In this document: piece by piece, positions 48,804-57,557 of the stretch | Layout: every line of letters starts with the position of its first letter | How positions within the stretch are numbered: position 1 is the first letter of the stretch | From: Alphaproteobacteria bacterium | GTDB taxonomy: Bacteria > Pseudomonadota > Alphaproteobacteria > Micropepsales > Micropepsaceae | Assembly: GCA_947473475.1 (NCBI GenBank) | Contig: CANJBZ010000012.1 | Coordinates: 1-64,000 of the forward strand | Length of the DNA: 64,000 nt | Direction: 5' to 3' | Position numbers and translations under genes: made by a program | The notes under the pieces: generated by a model | Seen by the model: the letters and a program-made list of their open reading frames with translations, nothing else | Told to the model about the DNA's origin: nothing | Databases searched by the model: none

Positions 48804-50198
48804 ATGGATACCTCGCGCGCCCGCGACATCGACGTTGCCGAGCTTCTCGAAACGCGCTCGCTTGGGCGGTTTCAGTGGCTGACGCTGCTGTTCGGGTGTC
48901 TCATTCTGTTTGTCGATGGCTTGGACTTCAGCGCCATTAATGTGGGTGCCCCGGCCATCCTGCGCGCGTTCCATGCCGAGCGCAGCGCGATGGGTTTCGT
49001 GTTCAGCGCCGGCTTTGTCGGCATCCTCACCGGCAGCCTGTTGTTCGGCTATATCGGCGACAAATTTGGGCGCAAGGCCGGTGCGATTGCGGGTGTGCTT
49101 GCCTACAGCATCCCGGCGTTGCTGACGGTGTTTGCGACATCGCTCGACCAATTGGCGGTGTTTCGGTTTCTGTCAGGTCTAGGCATGGGCGGTGTGGTGC
49201 CCAACGTGATTGCGTTGCTGACGGAGACCGCGCCCAAGCCCTATCGCATCACCTTCGTGATGGTCGCCTATATGGGCTATTCGATGGGCAATGCGGTGAT
49301 CGCGCAAGTCGCGGCGTGGCTGATTCCATCGCTCGGCTGGACGGTGGTGTTCACCACCGCGGGCGCCGTGGGATTGGCGCTGGCGGTTGCGCTTGTTTTT
49401 CTCCTGCCGGAGTCGATTGCCTATCTCGCCGTCACCAAACCCGGATCGCCGGAGTTGCGGAAGCTCGTGCAACGCGCCGCGCCTGATGTGCGCATCGAAC
49501 CGGAAACGCGCCTGGTTTTGCGCCGTCCTGCCGCGCACGAAAAATTCTCGCTGAAGCTGCTCTTCACCGAAGAGCGGCGCATTGCGACGCCGCTTCTGTG
49601 GCTTGGGTTCTTTTCGGAATCGCTGGTCTACATGACGTTTTCGGCGTGGTTCTCGGTTGTGCTGGAACAGGCGGGTTTGCCGCCGACACAAGCGGCGCTC
49701 ACTTTCTCCATCGCCTATGTCGGCGCGATGGTCGCTATTCTCGGCCTTGCGCGCTTACTTGATGCGTTCGGACCGAAGGCCAGCATCATCACGGCGCTGG
49801 GCGCCATTGCGGCGTTTCTCGTGCTCGGCACGCCCGGACTCTCCGCAACCGCGATCATGGCGGCGGGCGTGTTGGCGATGTCGTGCTCGTCATCCACCCA
49901 TCAGGCGTTGAACGGCATTGTCGGCGGCTTCTATCCAACGGTCGTGCGCAGCAACGGCGTCGGCTATGCGTCGGGCATGGGACGGGCGGCCGCGATCATC
50001 GGCCCGGCCATCGCGGGCTATCTGCTGTCGGCGAATCTGCCGCTTCAAACCGTGCTCGCGGTGATGGTGTCGCCTTATCTGGTTGTCATCGCGGTTTGTC
50101 TCGCATTGAGCCGGCTCAAAACAAAAATGACGGCGAATGCCGCAGGTAACGAAACGCAGGTTCCGGGGAGAGAATGGTCGCCCGCGACATCGACATAG
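48804..50198 (+). CDS. MFS transporter, AAHS (aromatic acid:H+ symporter)-like, first of two
   Basis: The 464-aa protein has 12 membrane segments. Segment 1 contains ILFVDGLDFSAIN, matching the DG.D signature of PcaK-type 4-hydroxybenzoate and benzoate carriers; the loop motif GYIGDKFGRKAG and central LLPESIAYL are also typical. It probably imports an aromatic carboxylate with a proton. It shares clear similarity with the next gene, which starts 25 bp before this one ends, so a tandem duplication is likely. Confidence 0.88.
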   Translation: MDTSRARDIDVAELLETRSLGRFQWLTLLFGCLILFVDGLDFSAINVGAPAILRAFHAERSAMGFVFSAGFVGILTGSLLFGYIGDKFGRKAGAIAGVLAYSIPALLTVFATSLDQLAVFRFLSGLGMGGVVPNVIALLTETAPKPYRITFVMVAYMGYSMGNAVIAQVAAWLIPSLGWTVVFTTAGAVGLALAVALVFLLPESIAYLAVTKPGSPELRKLVQRAAPDVRIEPETRLVLRRPAAHEKFSLKLLFTEERRIATPLLWLGFFSESLVYMTFSAWFSVVLEQAGLPPTQAALTFSIAYVGAMVAILGLARLLDAFGPKASIITALGAIAAFLVLGTPGLSATAIMAAGVLAMSCSSSTHQALNGIVGGFYPTVVRSNGVGYASGMGRAAAIIGPAIAGYLLSANLPLQTVLAVMVSPYLVVIAVCLALSRLKTKMTANAAGNETQVPGREWSPATST

Positions 50199-51547
50199 GA
50201 CCGTTGCTCGAAAACCGGCGCATCGGCCGGTTTCAGGCGCTGACGCTCTCTTTGGGCGTGCTCACGCTTTTTGTCGATGGGTTCGACTATAGCTCAGTCA
50301 ATGTCGGCGCCTCCGCCATTGTCAGTTACTTCGGCGTCGAACGCAGCGCCATGGGATGGGTTTTCAGCATGGGCTATGTCGGCATTTTCGTCGGCACCGT
50401 GCTGTTCGGCATCATTGGCGACAAATTTGGGCGTCGGCCTGCGCTGATTGCAGGTGTGCTTGCCTATAGTCTCCCCGCGCTGGCGACAATGACGGCATCA
50501 TCGTTTCAAGACATCATTATGTGGCGCTTTCTCGCAGGGATAGGCATCGGCGGTGTCGTACCGAACGTTATCGCGCTGCTGACCGAAGCGGCGCCCAAAC
50601 GTCATCGCGTCACGTTTGTAATGGCAGCATTCGTTGGTTATTCGACCGGCAACGCCACCATTGCCCAAGTCGCTGCCTGGTTCATTCCGGCTTACGGCTG
50701 GCAGGTTGTGTTTCTTGTCGCGGGCGTCGCAGGCATGGTGTTCTCCATTGTGTTGGCGCTGTTTTTGCCGGAATCGGTTCCGTATCTCGCGGCGACAAAG
50801 CCGGATTCGCCGAAGTTTCGCGAACTCGTGCGGCGCGCCTTGCCGGAATTGGCGTTGACGCCTGACGACCGGGTGAGTTTGCACCGGCCCACGAGCGAAA
50901 CGCGCTTTTCTCTGCGTCTGTTATTTGAATCGTACCGCCGCATTGCGACGCCGCTTCTGTGGATCGCCTTCTTCGCGGAATCGCTGACGTTCATGACGTT
51001 CTCGTCGTGGCTTGCGCTGATCCTTGAATCGGCGGGCCTCTCGGCGCAGCAGGCGACGCTGGCGTTTTCCTATGCCTCGTTCGGCGCGATGATCGCGGTT
51101 TTCGTCCTGGGCCGGTCGATCGACTATTTCGGCCCCATGGCCAGTGTCGTGTCCGCCTCCTTTGCGGTTGCGATGATTATCTATCTCGGCTTTCCCGGCC
51201 TTTCGCCGGCGATGATCGTGGCCGTCGCCGTAGTGGGGCAGGCCGCGGCTTCCGCGACGCATCAATCGCTTAACGGTATTGTCGGCGCGTACTATCCGAC
51301 GATTATTCGCGGCAATGGCGTGGGCATTGCCACGGGCATGGGACGCGTTGCCGCAATCATCGGCCCAGGCGTTGTGGGGTATCTGATAGCCGCGAAAGTG
51401 CCGTTGCGGGAGGTTCTTATTTACATTGCCGCGCCTGATCTGGTTGTTGCCGCCGCTTGCGTCGGTCTGCACCTGTTGCGGCGCAACCCGGAGGCCAAAG
51501 CCGATTTCGAACGGCCGGCCGCGATTGCGAAAGAGCAAATGGCATGA
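50174..51547 (+). CDS. MFS transporter, AAHS-like, second of two
   Basis: The 457-aa protein is a paralog of the preceding carrier (ALLTEAAPK, THQSLNGIVG.YYPT, same DGFDYSS signature and GIIGDKFGRR loop). It overlaps the upstream gene by 25 bp, which implies translational coupling. Two related carriers back to back may handle two substrates or may form a heteromer; the sequence cannot tell. Its stop overlaps the next gene by 4 bp. Confidence 0.88.
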   Translation: MVARDIDIGPLLENRRIGRFQALTLSLGVLTLFVDGFDYSSVNVGASAIVSYFGVERSAMGWVFSMGYVGIFVGTVLFGIIGDKFGRRPALIAGVLAYSLPALATMTASSFQDIIMWRFLAGIGIGGVVPNVIALLTEAAPKRHRVTFVMAAFVGYSTGNATIAQVAAWFIPAYGWQVVFLVAGVAGMVFSIVLALFLPESVPYLAATKPDSPKFRELVRRALPELALTPDDRVSLHRPTSETRFSLRLLFESYRRIATPLLWIAFFAESLTFMTFSSWLALILESAGLSAQQATLAFSYASFGAMIAVFVLGRSIDYFGPMASVVSASFAVAMIIYLGFPGLSPAMIVAVAVVGQAAASATHQSLNGIVGAYYPTIIRGNGVGIATGMGRVAAIIGPGVVGYLIAAKVPLREVLIYIAAPDLVVAAACVGLHLLRRNPEAKADFERPAAIAKEQMA

Positions 51548-52101
51548 GTACAAAAATTCCTCGCCTCGAAATGGATCAGCTTGCGCCCAACGTGCAGGAA
51601 ACCCTGGCCGCGCGCGTGAAGCGGCTCGGTTATCTCGGCGAGTTCTTCAAATGCTCCGGGCACAATCCCGATGTGCTCGTCGAATTCATGGAAATGACGG
51701 AGGCGCTGAAGCATTCGCTACCCGACCGGTTGACCGAGGTGGGTTCGCTGACCGTGGCGGGGCTGATGGGCAACGCCTATGAGCGCAACCAGCATGAGCG
51801 CCTCAGCGAGAAGCTTGGCTTCGGGCGCGATTGGGTCGCCGCCGTTAACCGTCTTGAACCCGATGCCGCCGGGCCGCTGAGCGAAGACGAACGCGCGGTT
51901 CAACGGCTGGCGATTGCCGTCGTCGAGCGGCGCGGCCATGGCGTCGAAAAAGAACTGGACGCCGCGATAGAGCGCATCGGCTATGCCCAAGCCATGGCGG
52001 CGTTGTTTCTGATCGGCCGCTATGTCATGCACGCTTACGTGGTGAACGCGCTGAACCTGGCGCCACCGGTGCCATCGATCTTCGCCGGAGAAAAAGCGTG
52101 A
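51544..52101 (+). CDS. Carboxymuconolactone-decarboxylase (CMD)-like protein
   Basis: The 185-aa helical protein has a CMD/AhpD-like core: RLTEVGSLTVAGLMGNAYERNQHERLSEKLGF matches the E...Y-E-x-x-x-H pattern, but the usual Cys pair of AhpD is absent, so it is not a peroxidase-type member. CMD-family proteins without cysteines occur in aromatic catabolic clusters, sometimes as decarboxylases. It is coupled by 4-bp overlap to both the transporter and the next dehydrogenase gene. Confidence 0.7.
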   Translation: MSTKIPRLEMDQLAPNVQETLAARVKRLGYLGEFFKCSGHNPDVLVEFMEMTEALKHSLPDRLTEVGSLTVAGLMGNAYERNQHERLSEKLGFGRDWVAAVNRLEPDAAGPLSEDERAVQRLAIAVVERRGHGVEKELDAAIERIGYAQAMAALFLIGRYVMHAYVVNALNLAPPVPSIFAGEKA

Positions 52102-53087
52102 GCGATCCCCTCTGGATCACCGAGCAAGACGTCGTTGAGGTCATCAGCCTGCCCGAAGCGATTCCGGCTTTGGAGGCGGGGCTTGCGCTTGAAGCGGCGG
52201 GTTCGGCCCGCAACATGGAAAAGACCCATCAGATTTGGGGTGGGCACCACACGCTGCATGCCATCGGTGCGGTGGTGGAGGGCGCGCATGTCGTCGGCAC
52301 GAAAACCTGGGCGCATACCGCAGGCGGCGCGACCCCGCTGGTGACATTGTGGAACAGCGACACCGGCAAGCTGGAAGCGATCATTGAAGCGTTCGCCTTG
52401 GGCCAGATGCGCACGGGCGGCATTTCCGGCGTTGCGACGGGATGCATGGCCAAAGCCGATGCGGACGATCTCGCCATTATCGGCACCGGCAAGCAGTCGA
52501 TGACGCAGGTGGTGGCCGTCAACGCGGTGCGTCCGCTGAAGCGCATCCGCGTGTTCAGTCCCACCGCGGAAAACCGCCGCGCGTTTCTGGCGCGGCTGGA
52601 AAAGCTGTTTCCGACGGCCACGCTCGTGGAAGCGGCGTCCGTAGAAGAGGCCGTGAAAGACGCGCCGATCATCACGCTGGTCACGCGCGCGCGCACGCCG
52701 GTATTGACCGCGAGCATGATTGCGCGCGGGGCGCATCTAAATGCGGTTGGCGCGATTACGCCTGAACGCGAAGAATTCACGCAGGATGTGTTCGATCGCA
52801 TCTCCGTGATTGCCGTCGACATGGTCGAGTCGGTGAAATCGCTGAGCGCCGAATTCCGCAAACGCTTCGGCGATGGCGACTGGTCGCAAGTGCGGCCGCT
52901 GTCCGAGCTGGTCGCCGCGAAAGCCGAACGCCCGAAAGATGCTGACATAACGCTGTTTAAAGCCATGGGCATGGGACTTTCCGATCTCGCCCTTGGCATC
53001 GAAATATTGAAGCGCGTGCGCGCAAAAGGGCTTGGGCGAGCGATGCCGCATCCCAAGCCCGCGCAGCCGCGCCTTACCCAGTCATGA
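52098..53087 (+). CDS. Ornithine cyclodeaminase/mu-crystallin family NAD(P)-dependent enzyme
   Basis: The GTG start overlaps the previous stop by 4 bp (GTGA). The 329-aa protein has the family layout: an N-terminal substrate domain (THQIWGGHHTLHAIGAVV) and a Rossmann domain with DLAIIGTGKQS as dinucleotide loop. Members cyclise ornithine, or reduce ketimines or oxidise amino acids (alanine dehydrogenase of archaea). The neighbouring dioxygenase and aldolases make a role on a cyclic imine or amino acid derived from a heterocycle possible, but this is speculation from context. Confidence 0.83.
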   Translation: MSDPLWITEQDVVEVISLPEAIPALEAGLALEAAGSARNMEKTHQIWGGHHTLHAIGAVVEGAHVVGTKTWAHTAGGATPLVTLWNSDTGKLEAIIEAFALGQMRTGGISGVATGCMAKADADDLAIIGTGKQSMTQVVAVNAVRPLKRIRVFSPTAENRRAFLARLEKLFPTATLVEAASVEEAVKDAPIITLVTRARTPVLTASMIARGAHLNAVGAITPEREEFTQDVFDRISVIAVDMVESVKSLSAEFRKRFGDGDWSQVRPLSELVAAKAERPKDADITLFKAMGMGLSDLALGIEILKRVRAKGLGRAMPHPKPAQPRLTQS

Positions 53088-53102
53088 CATCAGGAGTGGA
53101 AG

Positions 53103-54185
53103 ATGAATAACTATTTCCGCGATCAGACGGGCCTGTCCCCCAAACCGCTCGATCTTTGGGAGCCGATCGTCATCCCGAAGGAAGTCATCGACGCCGAAAT
53201 CGACCGGCTGGCATCCTTGCCGCAACCGGCCAATGGACGCCGCCGTTCGGCCTTTGTGCATCCGCGCAATCAGAAATCTGAAGGCTTGGCGCCAGGCATC
53301 CAGGTGACGTTGGATGTGTTGAAACCCGGCGAACGCACCGTGGCGTTTCGTCAGAACTCGACGCAGGTGAATTTCGTCATTCAGGGCAAGGGTTCGTCTT
53401 TCGTCGGCGGCAAGCATGTCGATGTCGGGCTGTACGACGTGTGGAACACGCCGTCGATGCACCCCTATTGGCATCACAACACGGGCGATGAGCTGTTCGT
53501 GCGGCTGACCTATTCCAACGCCGCGCTGCTCGACATGATGAATGTTCACTATGCGGAGGAAAATCCCTCCCCGGTCGAAGCGGTGCCGCATGAAGAAATG
53601 TCAGAGGAGGACAAGAAGCGCCGCTCCAGCCCCTTCGGCACCTTCAAGCTGAACGACGAGGGCGCCTATTTGATGCCCTACGAAATCCTCATCAGTCCGC
53701 CGACGGTGCATTCGCCCGCGCTGCATTGGCCGTGGCAGGAGGTGAAGTCGCACTTGGATAAGCTCGAAGCGTTGGGCAAAGATTACGTCGGACGCCGCTT
53801 GTATCTGCTCTACAATCCGATGACCGGCCGCACGAATGGCACCACGCCGAACTTCTTCGCCACCATGACAATCCGCCCGCCAAAGATCGTGGATCGTCCG
53901 CACCGCCACACCTCAGCGGCGATCAACTATTACTTCCACGGCAGCGGGCGCTCCACGGTGGAAGGCAAAGTCTATCAGTGGAAAGCGGGCGATCTGATGC
54001 TGTCGGCGCCGGGATGGGCGGTACACAACCACGCCTCGTACGACGATTATGTCTATGAGTTGACGGTCCAGGATCAGCCGCTGAACATCGCGATGGAGAG
54101 CCTCTTGTGGCAGGAAAGCCTGAAGTTGCCGATGGCTGTGCTGGGCGTTCAGGAAGGCGTTGGCACCAATCGGGCGGCGGGCTGA
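53103..54185 (+). CDS. Bicupin dioxygenase, gentisate 1,2-dioxygenase-like
   Basis: The 360-aa protein starts 15 bp after its neighbour, with AGGAG upstream. It has two cupin domains: the first around HPYWHHNTGDELF, the second with RPHRHTSAAINYYFHG and later AVHNH. The second domain therefore keeps an HxH...H set expected to bind Fe(II). Gentisate dioxygenases and related salicylate or hydroxynaphthoate dioxygenases have this form and cleave the ring next to a carboxylate. It is the likely ring-opening step of the block 48804-55817. Exact substrate unknown. Confidence 0.78.
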   Translation: MNNYFRDQTGLSPKPLDLWEPIVIPKEVIDAEIDRLASLPQPANGRRRSAFVHPRNQKSEGLAPGIQVTLDVLKPGERTVAFRQNSTQVNFVIQGKGSSFVGGKHVDVGLYDVWNTPSMHPYWHHNTGDELFVRLTYSNAALLDMMNVHYAEENPSPVEAVPHEEMSEEDKKRRSSPFGTFKLNDEGAYLMPYEILISPPTVHSPALHWPWQEVKSHLDKLEALGKDYVGRRLYLLYNPMTGRTNGTTPNFFATMTIRPPKIVDRPHRHTSAAINYYFHGSGRSTVEGKVYQWKAGDLMLSAPGWAVHNHASYDDYVYELTVQDQPLNIAMESLLWQESLKLPMAVLGVQEGVGTNRAAG

Positions 54186-54186
54186 T

Positions 54187-55089
54187 ATGATCCGGCTCGA
54201 TGACAAGGCTCTGAAGGGCTCATTCCCTCCGGTCGTGACGCCGTTCAAAGAAGACGGCTCCGTCGATTACGACACCTATGCGAAACTCGTCGACTTTCAC
54301 GCCAAAGGCGGATCGGCCGGCGTCGTGGTTACCGGCACCACGGGCGAGCCGTCGGCGCTGACGACGGACGAGCGCATTCTGTTGGTAAAAGTGGCGATCG
54401 ACGCCGCTGCCAAGCGCATTCAGGTGGTTGCCGCGACGGGCACGCAGAATCACGCCGACACGGTGGTGATGACTGAAGCCGCCACACGCGCCGGCGCAGA
54501 TGCGCTCTTGATCGTGACGCCCTATTTCATCCGCCCGCCGCAGCGCGGGCTGGAAGCGTATTATCTGGATCTGTGCAAGCGCACCGATCTGCCGGTAATG
54601 ATTTATCACATTCCCGGTCGCGCGGCGGTGAACGTGACCGCCGAAACGGTGGTGCGTATCGCCGATGCTGCGCCAAATTTGGTTGGCATCAAACATGCGG
54701 TGAGCGAGCTGTCGCTGGTGTCCGATCTGATCGCGCGGCTCGGCACGGAATTCCGCATTCATGTCGGCCTGGAAGACTTGTCGTTCCCGATGGTGTGCCT
54801 TGGCGCGCACGGGCTGATGAATGCGGTCGGCAATCTCCTGCCCGGCAAGGTACAGGAGCTTTACGCGGTCACCGCCGCGGGCGATCTGAAACGCGGGCGC
54901 GCCTTGCATTATGAACTCTGGGAATTGAACCAGGCGATTTTCTTCGACACCAACCCGATACCGATGAAATACATGATGATGCGACTGGGCCTTTTGCCGA
55001 ACGAAGTTCACCGCTTGCCGATGGTTTCGACCACGCCGGAATTGCGCGCCAAGTGTGACGGCGTTCTGCAGCGCGCGGGGCTGATCTGA
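54187..55089 (+). CDS. DapA-family Schiff-base aldolase/hydratase (not a clear DHDPS)
   Basis: The 300-aa TIM-barrel protein has the family core TGTTGEPSAL, the Schiff-base Lys in VGIKHAVSE (normally GIKEA), and MIYHIPGR with the Tyr and Arg of the active site. The second Tyr of the catalytic triad (PYYNKP in true DHDPS) reads PYFIRP, a Tyr-to-Phe change. That, together with the catabolic context, argues against dihydrodipicolinate synthesis. Catabolic members cleave or add pyruvate (hydratase-aldolases, or N-acetylneuraminate lyase), which would suit a ring-cleavage product. Start at 54187, 2 bp after the dioxygenase stop. Confidence 0.82.
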   Translation: MIRLDDKALKGSFPPVVTPFKEDGSVDYDTYAKLVDFHAKGGSAGVVVTGTTGEPSALTTDERILLVKVAIDAAAKRIQVVAATGTQNHADTVVMTEAATRAGADALLIVTPYFIRPPQRGLEAYYLDLCKRTDLPVMIYHIPGRAAVNVTAETVVRIADAAPNLVGIKHAVSELSLVSDLIARLGTEFRIHVGLEDLSFPMVCLGAHGLMNAVGNLLPGKVQELYAVTAAGDLKRGRALHYELWELNQAIFFDTNPIPMKYMMMRLGLLPNEVHRLPMVSTTPELRAKCDGVLQRAGLI

Positions 55090-55817
55090 TGGATCGTGCT
55101 CTTGCCGACATCGATCCGGCGCTGATCGAAGACATGGTCGATGCCAATCATATTCTCTATCATTTGGGCGTCGTAGACGGCTTCGGTCATGTCAGCGCGC
55201 GCGATCCGAACGATCCCTCGCGCTTCATCATCTCGCGCAGCATGGCCCCCGCGCTGGTGGGGGCGGACGATCTGATGTCCATTCATCTGGACGGTCGTCC
55301 GGTGTCCGACAACGCGCCAACGGCGTATCTGGAACGCTTTATCCACGGCGAGATTTACCGCGCACGCCCCGATGTGGTGGCTGTGGTTCACAGCCATTCG
55401 GCGGCCGTGATTCCGTTCTGCATCGTGTCCACGGCGACGTTGAAACCCGTCTACCACATGAGCGGCTTCATCGGCGAAGGCGCCCCCGTTTTCGAAATCC
55501 GGGACACGGCCGGTTCGTCCAGTGACATGCTGGTCCGCAGTAATGAGTTAGGCGCCGCGCTGGCGCGTTCTTTGGGCGGCAACAATATCGTCTTGATGCG
55601 CGGCCACGGCTCGACGGTGATCGGCTTCAATCTCCGCCAAGCCGTCTATCGCGCCGTCTACGCCGAACTGAACGCCAAGCTGCAAGCCGAAGCCCTGCGG
55701 CTCGGTACGCCGAATTATCTAACGCTTGGCGAAGCGGTGGAATCGGCCAAAGCCAACGATGGCCAACAAAACCGCTCCTGGGAACTGTGGAAGCGCGAAG
55801 TTCGCGGCGAGCGCTAA
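55089..55817 (+). CDS. Class II aldolase/adducin-family protein
   Basis: The 242-aa protein has the class II aldolase domain: GHVSARDP, the metal pair HSHSAAVIPF, YHMSGFIGEGAPVFE and RGHGSTVIG with another His ligand. Family members include fuculose-phosphate aldolase, but also aromatic decarboxylases such as 3,4-dihydroxyphthalate decarboxylase and hydroxymethylpyridine dicarboxylate decarboxylase. In a cluster with aromatic-acid carriers and a cupin dioxygenase, a decarboxylase role is as likely as an aldolase role. Its ATG overlaps the preceding stop by one base (TGATG). Confidence 0.82.
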   Translation: MDRALADIDPALIEDMVDANHILYHLGVVDGFGHVSARDPNDPSRFIISRSMAPALVGADDLMSIHLDGRPVSDNAPTAYLERFIHGEIYRARPDVVAVVHSHSAAVIPFCIVSTATLKPVYHMSGFIGEGAPVFEIRDTAGSSSDMLVRSNELGAALARSLGGNNIVLMRGHGSTVIGFNLRQAVYRAVYAELNAKLQAEALRLGTPNYLTLGEAVESAKANDGQQNRSWELWKREVRGER

Positions 55818-55871
55818 ATACGTTCGGCGGCGGTGAGGGCCAAGCATAGGCGCTGAGAAGGAGTAACGATC

Positions 55872-57401
55872 GTGAAGTTACGAAATTACTTTCTCAGTTC
55901 TTTGCTTGTGCTCACCCTTGCCGGGCCGGCGCTTTCGCAAACCGGCGCAATATCCGCCGATCTCGTTCAAAAGACCTCACAGGCCAATTTCGCGGAATTT
56001 TTTGACCTGCTGTCGTTGCCGAATGATGCGGTGAACGCGCAGGACATTCAGAAAAATGCCGGGTGGCTGGAGACGGCGTTTCGCAAGCGTGGGTTTACGA
56101 CCAGGCAATTGCCAAATGACGGTAAGCCTCTTGTCTATGCGGAATTTACGCGCAAGGCGGCAAACGCAAAAACCGTTTTGTTCTACATCCATTTTGACGG
56201 ACAGCCCGTCGTTCCCGAGCAATGGGCGCAGAAGACGCCCTGGAATGCCGTCCTGAAACAGCGTGACGCCAAGGGCGCGTGGCATGACATCGACCGCAAT
56301 CAGCTGTTGAATGGGCGCATCGATCCGGAATGGCGTTTATTCGGGCGTTCGACGTCGGACGACAAAGGTCCGATTATGATGTTCTTGACGGCCTTCGATG
56401 TGCTGAAGGCAGCGAACCAAAATCCGGCGATCAATGTGAAGGTTCTTCTCGATAGTGAAGAAGAAAAAGGCTCACCGCAGATTGGCAAGGTTGCGCTGGC
56501 GAACCGCGATCTCCTGAAGTCCGATGCTATCGTCATCAATGACGGGCCGATGCATGAGAGCAACCGGCCAACGATTGTCTTTGGCAATCGCGGGGACACG
56601 CCTGTGCGGCTCACGGTCTATGGGCCCAAAAGCAATCTTCACAGCGGCCATTACGGCAATTACGCACCCAATCCCGCGCAGCTGCTTTCGGCGCTGCTCG
56701 CCAGCATGAAGGACGATGACGGCCGCGTGACCGTCGCTAGATATTATGACGGCGTCAAACTCAGCGACGACGACAGGAAGCTGCTTGCGGCGGTGCCGGA
56801 TGACGAAGAAGCGCTTGTGAAGCGGCTCGGCATTTCCAAACCGGAAAAAGTTGGTCGCAACTATCAGGAGGCGCTGCAATATCCCTCGCTTAACATCCGC
56901 GGTATGGCGGCGGCGTCCATCGGCGACAAGGTCGCTAACATCATCCCGGCCTTTGCGGTCGCCGAGCTCGATCTTCGCACCGTGCCGGGCGCCGACCCGG
57001 CCTACCTCACAGCGGCGCTCGAACGGCACATTCGCGGCAAAGGCTATTACCTCACCAAGGGCGAACCGACAGACGCCGAGCGCGCGAAATACGACAAGAT
57101 CGCCTCGCTGGTTCCTGGCGGTGGAAGCAAAGCGGCGATTGTCGCGCCAGATTCACCCGCCGGGAAATGGGCGCAGACCGCTTTGGCGGTTGGCGGAAAC
57201 GCCCAAAGCGTCGTGCGCATCCGCATGATGGGTGGAAGCGTACCGACGGACAAACTGGTCGATGCACTGCAAACGCCGTTTTTGCTGGTGCCCCTCGTGA
57301 ACAACGACAACAACCAACACAGTTTCGACGAGAATCTGCGCATCGGTCATTTCTTCGAGGGCACACGCGCGTTTGCAAACCTCGTCACCACGCCGTTTTA
57401 A
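55872..57401 (+). CDS. Periplasmic M20-family peptidase (full active site)
   Basis: The GTG start at 55872 has GAAGGAG upstream. The 509-aa protein has a signal peptide (MKLRNYFLSSLLVLTLAGPA, cleaved after LSQ). M20 motifs are complete: FYIHFDGQPV, FGRSTSDDKGPI and LLDSEEEKGSP, where the EE pair includes the catalytic base that is missing in the M20 protein at 33842-35254. A dimerisation domain with PVRLTVYGPKSNLHSGHYG follows, as in CNDP-type dipeptidases. It probably hydrolyses dipeptides or N-acyl amino acids. It ends the plus-strand run 47738-57401. Confidence 0.87.
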   Translation: MKLRNYFLSSLLVLTLAGPALSQTGAISADLVQKTSQANFAEFFDLLSLPNDAVNAQDIQKNAGWLETAFRKRGFTTRQLPNDGKPLVYAEFTRKAANAKTVLFYIHFDGQPVVPEQWAQKTPWNAVLKQRDAKGAWHDIDRNQLLNGRIDPEWRLFGRSTSDDKGPIMMFLTAFDVLKAANQNPAINVKVLLDSEEEKGSPQIGKVALANRDLLKSDAIVINDGPMHESNRPTIVFGNRGDTPVRLTVYGPKSNLHSGHYGNYAPNPAQLLSALLASMKDDDGRVTVARYYDGVKLSDDDRKLLAAVPDDEEALVKRLGISKPEKVGRNYQEALQYPSLNIRGMAAASIGDKVANIIPAFAVAELDLRTVPGADPAYLTAALERHIRGKGYYLTKGEPTDAERAKYDKIASLVPGGGSKAAIVAPDSPAGKWAQTALAVGGNAQSVVRIRMMGGSVPTDKLVDALQTPFLLVPLVNNDNNQHSFDENLRIGHFFEGTRAFANLVTTPF

Positions 57402-57430
57402 TCAAGTTTCGGATTCGATTTACCCACCTA

Positions 57431-57527
57431 TGTCATGGCCCGGCTTGACCGGGCCATCCAGCAGGCGCGCGTCCGTGCGCCATTGAGTCTGTGTCGCCTG
57501 GATGGCCCGCTTTTGCGGGCCATGACA
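57431..57527. repeat. Palindromic intergenic repeat (TGTCATGGCCCG type)
   Basis: TGTCATGGCCCG (57431-57442) is complementary to CGGGCCATGACA (57516-57527). Inner segments CGGGCCATCCAGCAGGCG and CGCCTGGATGGCCCGC also pair. It lies between the convergent M20 and ABC ATPase genes. It has the same organisation and TGTCAT ends as the repeat at 45915-46012. Confidence 0.75.
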
Positions 57528-57557
57528 CTGCGATTAAATGCGAACGAAGTATCTAGA

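Noticed and set aside
54187-55089. Annotation as dapA (lysine biosynthesis)
   Set aside because: Catalytic Tyr changed to Phe and catabolic operon context; a housekeeping dapA normally stands elsewhere.
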